Assembly: GCA_030620095.1 (NCBI GenBank)
Contig: JAUTXW010000108.1
Location: 930,001-994,000, forward strand
Origin: Kuschelorhynchus macadamiae
Taxonomy: Eukaryota > Arthropoda > Insecta > Coleoptera > Curculionidae
Length of the DNA stretch: 64,000 bases
Direction: 5' to 3'
Position 1 is the stretch's first letter. Each line of letters starts with the position of its first letter. Shown piece by piece: positions 21,558 through 33,569 of this stretch. The notes beneath the pieces are model-generated. The model was given only the letters and a program-made list of their open reading frames with translations. It was not told the origin of the DNA and searched no databases. Made by a program: the position numbers and the translations under genes.

Positions 21558-23038
21558 GTGCAGCCATGTCAAACTCAAAGTCACTGGTGGGCCAAAAGCA
21601 TGAAGACCATCGACTAGGTGGGCCTCAAAACCTTATCTTAAAGAAGACAAACTACTGAAAATCTTGAGAAAAAGTACTATTATAGGACAAGTCTGTTTAT
21701 TAAATTTCCAATAAAAAGGAGATTGCAAAAAACTACAAACATTAAATTCTTTTGCCAGATATTTGACATATTTTGTCTTTAATTAAGTTGTCAGGTACTT
21801 CCATACATTGACAAGATTTTACAGGCAAATTTTCTCATTTCTTGGTATTGAACAGGCAAGTACTTATAAAATTCGAATGTACCAACACTATCAAATTTTT
21901 GTTTTAAATGGGTCTGACACTGAATTTCAATTACTTCCATTTGCAAGTGAGGGGGAACTTTATCAATATCGATAGTGAAAAGACCAGTAAATAGAGAAAA
22001 ATGGTTTTCTTGGGTCTTAAAATCCTGAAAACGCTTCTCAAATTCTGCCAGAAGGCTTCTCATTTTCTCTGAATATATTTTGTATGATATTGGGATACTT
22101 GTGCTTTCCTGATATGCCTTACAAGACAGATTATCCTCTGCTAACTGTTTTACACTTGAAAGCTTTCACATGATCATGCATATCTGTAATAACTTAACGT
22201 GGTCCTTGCAATATCTACCATAAATGAAAGATCTTGCAAGAAAGGTACATCGCATAATAAGCTGACATCTTCTTTTTTTGTTTCCATGAAAACGCGTATA
22301 TTGAGTTTCCAAAACCGGTCGAGTACCATAGAACACGAAAGCCATCGCATCTCTGCATAATATGGTAAACCAGTGTACTCACTTTCTAAATCACGTAAAA
22401 ATGCAGAAAACTGTCGTTAATTAAGACCTCGTGACCTTATTAAGTTTATAATTTTTTCATTGACTTTAAAACCCGTTCCAACTTGATCACTTTTGAGCAT
22501 AAAACTTCTTGGTGGATTATACAATGAATACGATGAAAATCTGGTTTGTCACTGCCCGTTTCTCTAATCTTTGTCTGTAATATTTTAACGAAGCCATTTT
22601 TTACTCCAGTCATTGAAGGAGATCCGTCTGTTGCAACGGAACACAGTTTTGACAAATCTAAATTGTACTTTTGCAGTAGTCCATAAACAACATTGAAAAT
22701 ATCCTTCCCAGTTGTTATATCATATAATGGTACTAATTCCAGTAATTCTTCATACACATTGATATCTGTATCAACCGCACGAAGAAAAACAGAGAGTTGC
22801 GCCACACCACACACATCCGTACTTTCGTCACAGGCAATAAAAAATTCAATGAAAGAGTCTGAAACGTAAGCTGCTGATCTTTTAACCGTGATTTTAACTT
22901 ATTTAACTTTTCGTTTCTGACCATGCCTGTATACTCGTCAAACATAGTTTTACGAATATCATAGTGACGTTTTATATTATATAATTTTGGGACACCGACT
23001 GTACTTTTACAAATCAAACAAATAATTTTTTCTTTCAC
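21558..23038 (-). pseudogene. hAT transposase, GTF2IRD2-like, internally deleted
   Basis: Minus-strand pieces in order: EKIICLICKSTVGVPKLYNI followed by KRHYD (zinc-binding N-terminus, about 23030-22960) and LKSRLKDQQLTFQT; then FIACDESTDVCGVAQLSVFL (first catalytic-Asp region, about 22850); YDITTGKDIFNVVYGLL; SVATDGSPSMTGVKNGFVKI; RIHCIIHQEVLCSK; YYAEMRWLSCSMVLDRFWKL; and C-terminal parts around 22060-21790 (LLAEFEKRFQDFKTQE, LQMEVIEIQC). The bases near 21558-21600 (catgtcaaactcaaagtcac) resemble the terminus of this hAT lineage. About 120 residues between the zinc finger and DEST block, and the extreme C-terminus, are missing. A 5' terminus was not found. Confidence 0.83.
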
Positions 23039-23039
23039 T

Positions 23040-23985
23040 TCATAGCAAAAATAAATTATAATAAGTACTGTTAAGTACTAATGACACTGGCAACTTATTT
23101 ACTTATGTTCTAACTACGTGACTTCATTACTTCAAAGGACACTAATCAAATTGGTATTTGTTACCTGCAATAATTTGTCACATTATGAGGTGTTTTAAAT
23201 CTGCACATATACATTACATTATTTAGTAATATTGTTCCCGAAAGTGCAAAAAATAATGTGTATATCGCGTGACTAAAGTGCCTGAATCTCTTGAATAGTT
23301 GTTGCTCTCGGGCATAACCAACTCCATTCGCGGGATTAAATGAGCCACTTTAAACCCTAGTTATATAATGTACTATTTCCAAAAAAAAAATATTTTTCCT
23401 ATTACATCACCAAATATACTTCACTCTGACCCCATGGAGAACAATAACTATGTTATCAATTTACCATCTATAAGAACCACCTAGGGGGACACAAACAGAC
23501 GGTCTGAATTTTACCTGTCCAGTTAAACCACTGAGTCCTATGCAAAAATCCTCTCATTTGCATTTATGCAAACTTGTGGCACGTTCCTGAGAAGCATAGA
23601 CAAGCGAATATCTTGTTAGATGCAAAGTTGTTTGCCCGATTTAAATATTTGTTCATAATTTATTTCAACAAAATGCAAGCTTGTGTTGCATAATATTCAC
23701 TTGTAGGTTTTTCGCCCCTCCGGGGTACGCGGAGGATCTATTATTATGGAATTAGAATGATTGTTGACAAACACCCCAGGGGGGTTTAGATGAAGAATGC
23801 AGAAAACCAGGAAGTTTGCATATATTGTTATTTACTGGTGTTTTTAATGGTCTCCGTACTTTTGTTCTAAGTGAGTATGCGATGTATTATTTTTCTTGTA
23901 TGATCTTCATGGTAAAAAACCAGTAATTTTAGTTTGGATATACCCTATTTAAACAATTTTTTTTTGATTAAAATTAAAATTTTTT
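23040..23985. other. Non-coding stretch
   Basis: No gene or RNA recognised. 23700-23810 is locally GC-rich (tcgcccctccggggtacgcg) and contains a small ctccgggg/ccccagg complementarity. I cannot assign it. Confidence 0.4.
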
Positions 23986-24730
23986 ACTTGAATTTCAATT
24001 ACCTTTATCGGTCTTGCAAAATGTTACCAGTTTATTTTGATATAAAAGTTAATTTTGTGCAAGATTTCAGGTAAATTAGATAATCAGACTTTAGTACTAT
24101 TTTTTTAACAATTCTCTAGACCACCATCTTGAACCGTCATACCAGAAATTTACCAAAATATTACCAGGTCATCCCCAATGTTTGACCAAAATTTGAGGTC
24201 AATCGAGTAAGTAGTTTTTAGACTGCTGCGAACTGGCAGATCGACAAACAGACAGACGGACCGACGAAATTGATAAAACACATATTTTTTGGAATCTAGA
24301 TATGCTCAAACAGATATGTAAAACCTGGAGGTTTTTTCAGGATCAAAAACACTTTATTTGTCGTCTTGTTCTGCAATTTTGAATTCATACCACAATTTTA
24401 CCAGTTCATCTCTATATCATAAATAATTTTACCAAAAATTTATAATCAGACCATTAAGTAGTTTTTTCATAATTAGTATAATAATAGTAATAATTTTTTT
24501 AACATTTCACTAGGTCGCCATTCTGTTTCGCCATACCTATTTGGTTTTTACCAAAATGTTATCACGTCATCCCCATGTGAACCTTAGTTTTTGACCAAAA
24601 TTTTCAAGTCAATCGGATTAGTAGTTTTTTAGCTATGCCGCGACCGAAAGACCGACGTAACTGAAAAAACACGATTTTTTCAGGATTACAGTATTTCCCT
24701 TTTACGAGGGAAGTTTAAATAGTTTACATA
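23986..24730 (+). repeat. Modular repeat array A
   Basis: Diverged modules share blocks such as cgccattctgtttcgcc, taccaaaatgttatcacg, ttttgaccaaaattt and aagtagttttt, followed by a segment with gacagacggaccgacg. Module starts are near 24118, 24376 and 24512. The same family, with more modules, fills 33570-34760. No coding frame. Confidence 0.7.
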
Positions 24731-25169
24731 CTTGAGAATCGAAGTGGTTTTATTATAACTAGATATTGTAGATGAGTTAATGTTTGTATATACGTATGTT
24801 AAGTATGTATGTTAGATCTGGACAAATGAAATTGGAGATAAACAGAATAAACCTAAAAAATCTTTTCAAAAACAAGTTTAAAGTTCGTATAATACTAATG
24901 AGTATTTAAGCCAAATTTAGCATTCCAGTAGAAGTAATTGTAAAAAAATAGCTAATTTTGTACTGCCATGTACACCGAATGGATGATTCACGACTGCATA
25001 ACGAACCCATAAATTCGACTTTAGAAATACTAACACAGCAGAGAATTTTAAAATAAGAAAAGCAATGACTGATCACAACCTTGAAGATGGCCAGTGGGAG
25101 GACAAAAGTCAATTTTCATAATACAAAAATAAAGTCGAGGAAATTGTCCATATTTCCCAAAGGTACCTA

Positions 25170-25800
25170 GTTTTAAGAACAACTATAGAAAAAGTTTTAG
25201 TCTCAGTAAATTATATTTATTAACATGACACGTGATTCGCCCTTTCGAGCATCTTCAGACCTACAAACAACAGAGAGAATAATGCCAATCACAAATCCAA
25301 AAACAGTAACTTACAAATAGAGTAAAACACACTAAAGTACAAATTTGATTGACACAAAAATGAGGTTAAGTCCCACGTGAATAAACAAAATAAAATATTA
25401 AAAAGCTATTAAAAAAGTTTCATGTCCCTAACTGGGATCGAAACTGGATCGCCTGAGTAGGAGGCCCGAGTTTTTTCACGTGAGGCTTAATCTCATTTTA
25501 GTGTCGATCAAATATGTATAAGTACCTTGTTTTGTTGTACTCTAGTATATTTTATTCTATTTGTAAGTTATTGTTTTTGGTTTTGTGAGTGGGATTATTT
25601 AATAAGGTTTTTTCTGTTGTTGGTAGGTCACCACTGGTCTTAATAAATGGCTATCCATGAAAAAGAAGACCGAGTTCCAGAAACGAGGTATATACAACAT
25701 CTACCTAAAAGTTAATGATTCTCGAAAGGGCTACGTGTCTTGTTAATAACTATAATTTACTGAGACCGAGACTTGGAGTCTTTTTCTATGTTTGTTGTAA
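25170..25800. repeat. Penelope-type terminal repeats, two inverted copies
   Basis: 25175-25345 and the complement of 25510-25800 align in blocks (tctcagtaaattata, attaacatgacacg, cctttcgag, caacaacag, ccaaaaacagtaacttac). The right copy contains about 70 extra bases. Between them (25380-25490) is a non-matching spacer. Hammerhead-like cores lie in both copies (see the ncRNA entry), which suggests Penelope pseudo-LTRs. Strand assignment is opposite for the two arms. Confidence 0.55.
25227..25258 (-). ncRNA. Degenerate hammerhead-ribozyme-like motif
   Basis: Minus strand reads CTGAAGA, then T, a stem GCTC/GAAA/GGGC, then GAA, then a palindromic CACGTG segment and GTC. This order (CUGANGA, helix II with tetraloop, GAA, very short helix III, GUC cleavage triplet) is the layout reported for Penelope-associated short-helix-III hammerheads. 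The base after GAA is T instead of A, so it is probably inactive. The inverted copy (25708-25740, plus) is more decayed (attctcgaaagggct, acgtgtc). Confidence 0.5.
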
Positions 25801-25849
25801 AAATAAAGTGAAAAAAAAAATGCAATCCATCAGAAGTTTACTGAAAACC

Positions 25850-26664
25850 CTTTTTTAATTTATTATTTTGCCGAATCAGATGCTTTTGAATTATTTAAAT
25901 AAATTAAATTTAGCAGAATCTGCCAAACACAAAAAGTTTTTCACAGTCTTGAAATCTTAGAGTCATTTCCATTAAAATATGGTCCAATATTTCATAAAAA
26001 AGGGTTCTATACTTAGCCCTAATTTCTTCAGGTGAAAGCTTAGCAAGCTTACGTTTGTAATGATTTATTTATGTAATAGAATTTGCTTTATCAAACATGG
26101 TATTAAAAAAATGTTCATATCTTTTTTACAGAGCGCCTCACGACAGGATATGCAAAAATGAATGTAAAGCGATTTTTTTGAAGAACGTCAAATAGTATGT
26201 CCGTGATTGAGAAAATGTCATTAAACACTAATGCCAGAAACGTGAATTTAAAATCGTTCATCTCACCTAAAAATACTTTCGCAAGGCGGATTGATTTTTC
26301 ATCAGATTTGCTATAGTTTGTAATAAATTCAAAGACGTCTTTAAATTTATTCCAGTCTTGAACAATCACATTTACTAACTTCGCATTTGAAGTTGGAACA
26401 ACACCATCAATAAATATAACACAAAACAGTCAAGCAAACTGCAAAGGAACTAACCGGTTGCAGCGAAATCCGCGAAAATAAAAGTAAACAACCAACGCAA
26501 ACTGAATGACATGTGGGTGTAGTGTACTGCGCCTGCAATTCACCGAGAGCGTTGTATGGCGCTGGGCTCGACGTCATCGGATACGCGTTGTCATGGCAAC
26601 ATAGTAGGAAAATCGTAAACTAAACATAGCACCTCCAGCAAAGTCAAAGCGGTTTGCGCCACTG
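25850..26664 (-). pseudogene. hAT element fragment (ZMYM1-like) with right terminus
   Basis: The terminus CAGTGGCGCAAACC on the minus strand ends at 26664. After about 0.3 kb of GC-richer leader, the transposase piece reads FKDVFEFITNYSKSDEKSIR, LAKVFLGEMNDFKFTFLALV, FNDIFSITDILFDVLQKN (26369-26160). Further frames give KANSIT, YKRKLAKLSPEEIRAKYRTL then FYEILDHILMEMTLRFQD (26040-25940). This is the middle of a DUF4371/hAT protein. The N-terminal zinc finger and C-terminus are absent. It is related to the element at 1-1274. Confidence 0.75.
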
Positions 26665-26759
26665 TTATAGTTGTTATAATAAAGACATGCCGCCAACGGT
26701 CAAGTAAAATATTTATTCGAGATGTACAGTTTATTTTTTACCAATTAGGTGAATAAATT

Positions 26760-28800
26760 AATGTAAAAACTAAAATTTGAAGAGATATATAATAAATATT
26801 TGAATTTAATCAGAATATAAGATAAAAAGTCAACTCAATTATACAAAAAAAATGTCTTAAACAAAAAAGAAACATTGTTCCCTAATCCCTAAAAATTGTA
26901 AAAACATGAAACCAAGTTCAAAACAAATTTCTGACCATACATTTTTTATTAGATTTTCCAACCTGTCTAGCGCCCAGTTTTCAGATAGCGAAATACAATT
27001 ATTAGAAAAAGGGTTTAAATACATTATTCGAGAACAAGAAAAACTTAGAATTATTGGGTGTCTGAAACTGAACTAGTCCTAGTCCATCCCTTGAAATATG
27101 TCTTTAAGTTTTCATATTCAGCACACTCTAAGTCAAATTCAGAAATTCAATGCATAAAACAAAATAGAAATAAGTCAAAAATGGTATTTTTACGAAAGCT
27201 GATAATTGCTATTGATAGGGTAGACTACATTAACTTAGATTTCCATAACCCAGACTAATATTAGTTTTAAAAACATAATCTTACAGATTATTTCTCAACA
27301 AAAAATTAAAACTTATATAAAAAATTGCAAGAGTTTGTTTGATGATAGAGACGTCAGTAAATATACAATTATGAACCCACATCCACCAAAATTATAATCT
27401 GTAATTAAAAATCATAAACTGGTACTTCCTATCAGACCAGTAGTGTCTTTCCTTTCAGCGCCGTCTTATAAAATATCTAAAAAATTTATAATTATTCAAT
27501 CATATATAGAGTTTTCAGCGAAATGTCAAATTAAAAATTCGTTAGATGTAGTTAATAAAATTAAAAATATTCATTTACCAAATAACGCGAAACGTTTGAC
27601 GTCACTAATCTGTTTCCTAGTATTTCTGCTAAAGATACCCATCAAATAAGTAGAAAATTAGTTAACTGTGTTAAAAAACAAGAAATATTACACTTACGTA
27701 CCGAATGTTTAGAACAAAACTACTTCGAATTTAGTAATAAACTTTATACCAGTACAGAAGGTTTGATTATGGAAAATCCATTAAGCCCCTTGCTGAAATA
27801 TTTTTTGACACTCTTGAAAATCAAATCAACAAACATTCTTTTTTTATATACTGGCATAGATACGTTAATGATGTTTTACAGGAACTGAACGACAATTAAA
27901 TGTTTTTCTCGAATATATTAATAACCTTCATCCTAATATAAAATTTACAATTGAACTAGAACCTAACAACAGTATACATTTCTTAAATTTAACTATTAAA
28001 ATATTAAATAATAAATGATTTCTCTGTGTGTCAGAAACCTTCACATACGGATACTACCATACACAATTCCTCATGTCATCGAATTCAACATACACTAGCC
28101 GCTTTTTAAAGTATGATTGACAGGAGGTACGGAGATTCCCTACCTCTAACTAACACTAATTTTCAGACCGAGTAAAAAATATTGCAATAAATAATGGATA
28201 TTCAATGAATATAATTGATAAAATTCTGCAAAAAAAGTTATATAAAAAAACTATAAATATGATTTACACTAATATTAATGTAACTACAACTGCATAAAAA
28301 GGTATATCATATATAGGTAATTCTAGCTCTAAAATAGGTAAATTTCTAAACGGTTTAGATATTAGAATAATACATAAAAAATAATAAAACAAAATTTGAT
28401 AAATGTGAACAATCAGGTGATTACCATCTAAATTGTAGAGATTGTGACTAAACGAATATAAGTCAAACAGACAGATATTTTGGTGAAAGAAGCACTATAA
28501 ATGTTTTATCAAGGGAAAACCCGAGTTCAATTATATAAACCACTTAATTGACACCACATAAACCACTTAATTGACACCTTTGATAAAAATTTTAAAATTT
28601 TGCACAAAAAAAGTAAATTGAATATACTGGAGTCTCTAGAAATAAATAAGCTAGTTCTTAACACTTCCCAGACTTTTATATCTATAAAACTTCGGAATCT
28701 TTGTATTACACCTAGTTATATCAATATTATCTTACTCTTAAGTTTATTCATTCGAAATGTAACGTCCGAAGAAGCTACTGTGTAGCGTGTTTTTTAAAAA
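26760..28800 (+). pseudogene. Penelope-like element: reverse transcriptase and GIY-YIG nuclease, decayed
   Basis: Plus-strand pieces: FSNLSSAQFSDSEIQLLEKG (about 26955-27015), NCKSLFDDRDVSKYTIMNPH (about 27325), LPIRPVVSFLSAPSYKISKK, QIKNSLDVVNKIKNIHLPNN, QNYFEFSNKLYTSTEGLIM, YWHRYVNDVL (the usual YVDD box with Asp changed to Asn, about 27850), ERQLNVFLEYINNLHPNIKF, IAINNGYSMNIIDKILQKKL, GNSSSKIGKFLNGLDIRII. The GIY-YIG remnant is LNCRDC..N.SQTDRYFGER (about 28430-28490), with FIKGK and LNILESLEINKLV to about 28650. Dozens of lesions. A hammerhead-like scrap (cgtccgaagaagctactgtg) at 28762-28781 marks the 3' terminal repeat. Confidence 0.83.
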
Positions 28801-29514
28801 ATATAGTGGAAGTGTTTGTGAAAAATAGTTTTGTTTTTACATTTTACATAATTCAATTTAGCAGACGTTTTAACAACGTTTTTCTGAAGGTTGGTAAAAT
28901 GAAAAAATTAATGGCTAGTAATTAGTAATTTTCATATTTCATCATCAGCTAAAACCCCTTTACAAAATATATGCAGCATGGTCACCTGAGAACAATTCGT
29001 TTTGTTTTATGGAGCCTATGGAATTTTAATTCGAAGGCTCACTTTAAATATTTACTGAGAAGAATGTATTGATGACTCGCCAAAAATTAAACCCTGTTGG
29101 TTTCCAGCGATCTGTTTCCCATCGACCCCTAATTAAAAACGGGCTGCGTTCCAATTACGATCATCCGAACCCCGTGGGTATCGTTTTGCTTACCTACATG
29201 ACAGTTTTAATTGTGTAACGAAAACCGACTCACGCTACAGTAGCCAGCCATAATGCGGACCAAAATAGGCCGAAGAAACCCTTAAGAGAGAAATCACCCC
29301 TTTTCTGGTGACATCTCGGCGGCCAACCCTAAAAATTTAATTCTCATTGCAGTTTCTCATAGATTGGGATTGGATTCGAGATTAACGAAAGATGCTTAGG
29401 AATTTCGAAACAAAACATCATGTTGGGTCCGTTTGTTTGCTCGTGAGAATCGTGTCAAAAGGCAGAGTGCTCACTAAAATAATGTATTTTATTAAGGGAT
29501 AGATTTGTTAAATG
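28801..29514. other. Non-coding; GC-richer unique-looking island at about 29050-29470
   Basis: No coding frame or known repeat. 29050-29470 has balanced composition and no internal repeats, similar in character to 8690-9090. It is a candidate for host single-copy or conserved non-coding DNA, but nothing in the sequence proves a role. Confidence 0.4.
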
Positions 29515-29516
29515 TA

Positions 29517-32252
29517 CAGGGTGTCCCGAATTGCAGTGTCCAAACTTTAACAGCGCATTCTGCATTAAAAATAAGCCCTAATTTTCTATATAAACATATA
29601 TCGGCAAATGCTTCGTTTTCGAAATACAGGGTGTTAAAATTTTAAGAAAAAATTTGCTCTTTAGTCATAACTTTTTTAGTACTTGAGATATTGTTATTAA
29701 ATTTGGTAAACAGCATTTGAGTAAAAAAAGGCATTTTTTGATTTGAAATATTTTTTAATTCTTTTTCAGTGGCGTCCGTACAGGATTTTTTATTGAATAT
29801 TCTTGAAGAAAAAATGGTTCGCTACTGCTTTTTCTGAAAACAAAAATCATTCCTAAAATCCCCACTCAGTTAGGAGCAAATTTGATCCCTTGCCATTTTT
29901 AAAAACTAAAAACTATTTTTATGTATGGCGTAGTTAAAATTTCCATTATTATTAATTATTTCAGTGGCAAAACCTTTAACATCTTGGTATGCCATGATTG
30001 CATTTTTGTGACAATTGAACAATTGCTAGTTTCGTCTTTAAAGTGTGACATTTCAGTTTTTAGAGTAAATAAATGTCAGGTACATTACAGTTTATACAAA
30101 AAGGTAATTATCAGTCTAACTAGTGATTTCAAAATGGTGTTATTCAGTAACTTTGAGTATGCTGATATTCATTTCGTTTATGGTTTCTGTAATGGAAATG
30201 CAAATGCAGCAGTACGGGAATACCAACGAAGATTTCCAAATAGAAGATTACCTTGCAAACAAGTTTTCGTTAACACGCATTTAATGTTTAGGAATTTTGG
30301 ACTCAAAAAGAATCCGAGAAACGAAGGTAGGAGAAATGAACAATATCGAAACGTAATTTTAAATAAGTTTGACAACGATAGGATATTAAGCCTACGAAGA
30401 GCAGCTCATAATTTACAAGGCAACGCAGTTTTTGTTTCTAAAAATAAGGTTCATCGCGTTTTGAGGAAAGATCACAGGAAGCCATTTCAGATGCAGCCAG
30501 TTCAAAACTTACAACCTGGTGATGCCGAAAAACGTGTCAGTCTTTGCAATTGGTTTTTGCGCCAAATAGAGGAAGACGAGAACTTCTCAAAAAAAAATTT
30601 ATGGACTGATGAAGCCACATTTACCCGAAGCGGCTCAGTAAATTTTCATAATTTACGAATCTGGAGCCATGACAATCCACGTGTTGTACGAACTAGAGCA
30701 TTTCAGCAAGAATTTTCTGTTAATGTTTGGTGTGGTGTAATAAATCAAATTTTTGCGGGCCCCATATTCTACCACCACGCCTAGTTGGACAGTTATTTAA
30801 TGATTTTCTGCAAAATGAGTTATTTCAATATCTAGAAAATATTCCTCTAAATCTTAGAAACGAATTCTGGATTCAAATGGACGGGGCTCCCGCGCATTTT
30901 GCACTTGTAAATCGCGAGTGGTTAAATAATAATTATCCAGAACGGTGGATTGGACGATTAGGAGCTACAGCCTGGCCACCACGTTCTCCTGACCTCACAC
31001 CTGTCGACTTCTTTGTGTGGGGTTATTTGAAAAATTTAATTTATTCCAGACCAGTTCATACAAGAGAAGAACTGATTCTAAGAATAGAGCAAGCCTGTGA
31101 AACTTTGCGAGCCAATACGAATTTTATACGCCATGCCACTGACACAGTTAAGAGCAGATGCCGAAAATGTGTCGAAGTTAGAGGAGCTCATTTTGAGCAA
31201 TTATTGTGAATTTTAATTAATCCTTAATGATATTTAAAGTGCTCTATAAATTGTTTTCACGATCTAAGTTAATATAAGTTATGAATTCTAGTTTTTGTAA
31301 AATTAATTACGAACTTAGTTAATAAAGAGTAGTTTCTGTAAAATGAAGTATCATCTTCAAAATTGAATTAATTCTAATTACCGTTTTACAAAATGAATCG
31401 ACGATTTTAGAATTATAAACTCATCTGTCATACTTTAAAGACGAACCTAGCAATTGTTCAATTATCACAAAAATGCAATCATGGCACACCAAGAGTCGAC
31501 AATGAAGGAATGATGGTAAGTACCAAGGACATTAGATTTTAATAGGTTGCCTGCTAACTTCTGCGATGTCATCCTGATAACCCAAACATAATGCAAATCT
31601 TCATTACAACGGGCCGATGACGTCATCTCTCCTTAGTTGTCAGACAAGCTTTTATTTTAGAAACCCTACATACGTTGTTCAGAAATTATGAACTCACCCG
31701 GAATGCATGAAATAAATATCGGAAACCAAATAATTTTAAAAACTTGCTGTTACAATCCCACCTTAAAGGTTTTGCTACTGAAATTAACAATAATGGAAAT
31801 TTTAACTATGCCATACATAAAAATGGTTTTTAGTTTTTTACTCGAAATCCTTACACCGCACGAAAAAAAGACAAGGGATCAAATTTGCTCCAAACTGAGT
31901 GGGGATTTTAGGAATGATTTTTGTTTTCAGAAAAACAAAAGAAAAAGAGTACCATTTTTTCTTCAAGAATATTCAATAAAAAATCCCGTACGGACGCCAC
32001 TGATGAAAAATTAAAAATTATTTCAAATCAAAAAATGCCTTTTGTTACTCCAAGGCTGTTTATCAAATTTAATAACAATATCTCAAGTAATAAAAAAGTT
32101 ATGAATAAAAAACAATGTTTTTCTTAAAACTTTAATACCCTGTATTTCGAAAACGAAGCATTTGCCGATATATGTTTATATAGAAAATTAGTACTAATTT
32201 TGAATGCAGAATTCGCTGTTAAAGCTTGGACACTGCAATTCGGGACACCCTG
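29517..32252 (+). mobile_element. Mariner-like transposon with long terminal inverted repeats (element M1)
   Basis: Ends cagggtgtcccgaattgcag (29517) and its complement ending at 32252, each flanked by TA (29515-29516, 32253-32254). The inverted repeats run inward about 540 bases on the left (to about 30060) and continue on the right from about 31425, where they are interrupted by about 240 unrelated bases (about 31495-31735). A second CAGGGTGT copy occurs 110 bases inside the left end. The transposase lies between the repeats. Confidence 0.9.
30134..31209 (+). pseudogene. Mariner-like transposase with DUF4817-type N-terminus, DD41D spacing
   Basis: ATG at 30134 gives MVLFSNFEYADIHFVYGFCN, GNANAAVREYQRRFPNRRLP (helix-turn-helix region), then first catalytic block KNLWTDEATFTRSG, VNVWCGVINQIFAGPIF, a one-base frameshift near 30770, second block IQMDGAPAHFALVNREWL, and third block WPPRSPDLTPVDFFVWGYLK. 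Counting from the second Asp to the Asp of PVDFF leaves 41 residues. The C-terminus ends VEVRGAHFEQLL at 31209. Total about 358 residues, normal for the family. The only obvious lesion is the frameshift, so the element decayed recently. In active members this protein binds the terminal repeats and cuts and pastes at TA. Confidence 0.88.
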
Positions 32253-32392
32253 TATATTGCACTAAATGGTAAAAAAATTACAATAAAAAATATTTGATAT
32301 ATGTGAAGGCACAATATAAAAAAACGGTAAATTTTCTTTACCCGGAACTTCTCTCGTTATGAATATTTCCATTTATCAGTAATTTAATATTA

Positions 32393-33562
32393 CTCTATTG
32401 TGCAATTGAAGTGTAATTTTTTAAAATTTAACCTACAATTAAATGGCTATAACGTGTAAACAAAATGGTTTGTTTACAAACGGTTTTTACATTTTGTAGG
32501 CTTATGTTTTGTTAACATTTTTGTGGTATGTTTGCTTTAAGGGTTGCTTTGGTCTGGTATATACAAGGGATAAGACAAAAGTAGTTTTTTTACATTAACT
32601 TGGTCAGGAGCGAAAATTTGCAAATCTAAAATTATTTTAATTTTTTATGTATGTACTTAATAAATGGGTTCTTAGGGAAAAACTGATTTCTCAAAATTTT
32701 GATATCTGAATTATTTCTTTTTTATTGTTTTTTTTTATAATAAGCATTTTTTTCAACATTTTTCTCTCTAAATTAAACACTGTTATTCTTTTAATCGTTT
32801 TAGCTTCTCCAAGGACGTTTAAAAAAAAGTAAATAAAATGTTGTCTTTCCGAATCTCAATGTTCAATCAGATCGTTATATATCTTTCTTATTTTCTTAAG
32901 TTAGACTTCGAGAATTCCGTAAAGGGTATTTTTACTTATTCTCATTATTTTTGGCAAAACTAGCAACGGTTTTTTAATTTTATAGAATTATTACCTTTCA
33001 CGGAATTCAAGAGACAAAGTAAAATTTAAGAAAATAAGACAGATATATAACGGTCTGAAAAAATTAATTAATACGCCTCTGAAGTAATATGCAGATTCGG
33101 AAAAGTAAACTGTACTTAATTTTTTTCAAAACGTCCTTGGAAAAGCCAAAACGACTAAAAAATAGTCTCTTTAATAAGAGTGTTTAATTTCGAGAGAAAA
33201 ACGCTGAAAAAATGCGCATTATATAAAAAAAATTAATTAAAAAAGAAACAAACTAGATGTCAAAATTCTAAGAAATTAGTTTTTTCCTAAAAACCCATTT
33301 ATTAAGTACATACATATAAAATCAAAATAATTCCAGACTTGCAAATTTTCACTCTTGGCAAAAAAAAAACTACTTTTGTCTTATCCCTCGTATATATCAG
33401 ACCAAAGCAACCCTTAGAACACACATACCACAAAAATATTAACAAAATATAAGCCTACAAAATGTAAAAAAATGTTTATAAACAAACCATCTTGTTTATA
33501 ATTTATAGCCATTTAAATTTAGATTAAATTTTAAAAAATTGCTCTTCAATTGAACAATAGTG
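32393..33562. mobile_element. Palindromic foldback MITE, 1.17 kb, TA-flanked
   Basis: The left half (32393-32950) and the complement of the right half (33010-33562) match along almost their full length at roughly 85-90 per cent by eye. Outer ends are ctctattgtgcaattgaag and its partner ending caattgaacaatagtg, flanked by TA at 32391-32392 and 33563-33564. There is no coding capacity, so it depends on a transposase from elsewhere. Confidence 0.85.
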
Positions 33563-33569
33563 TACTTAT

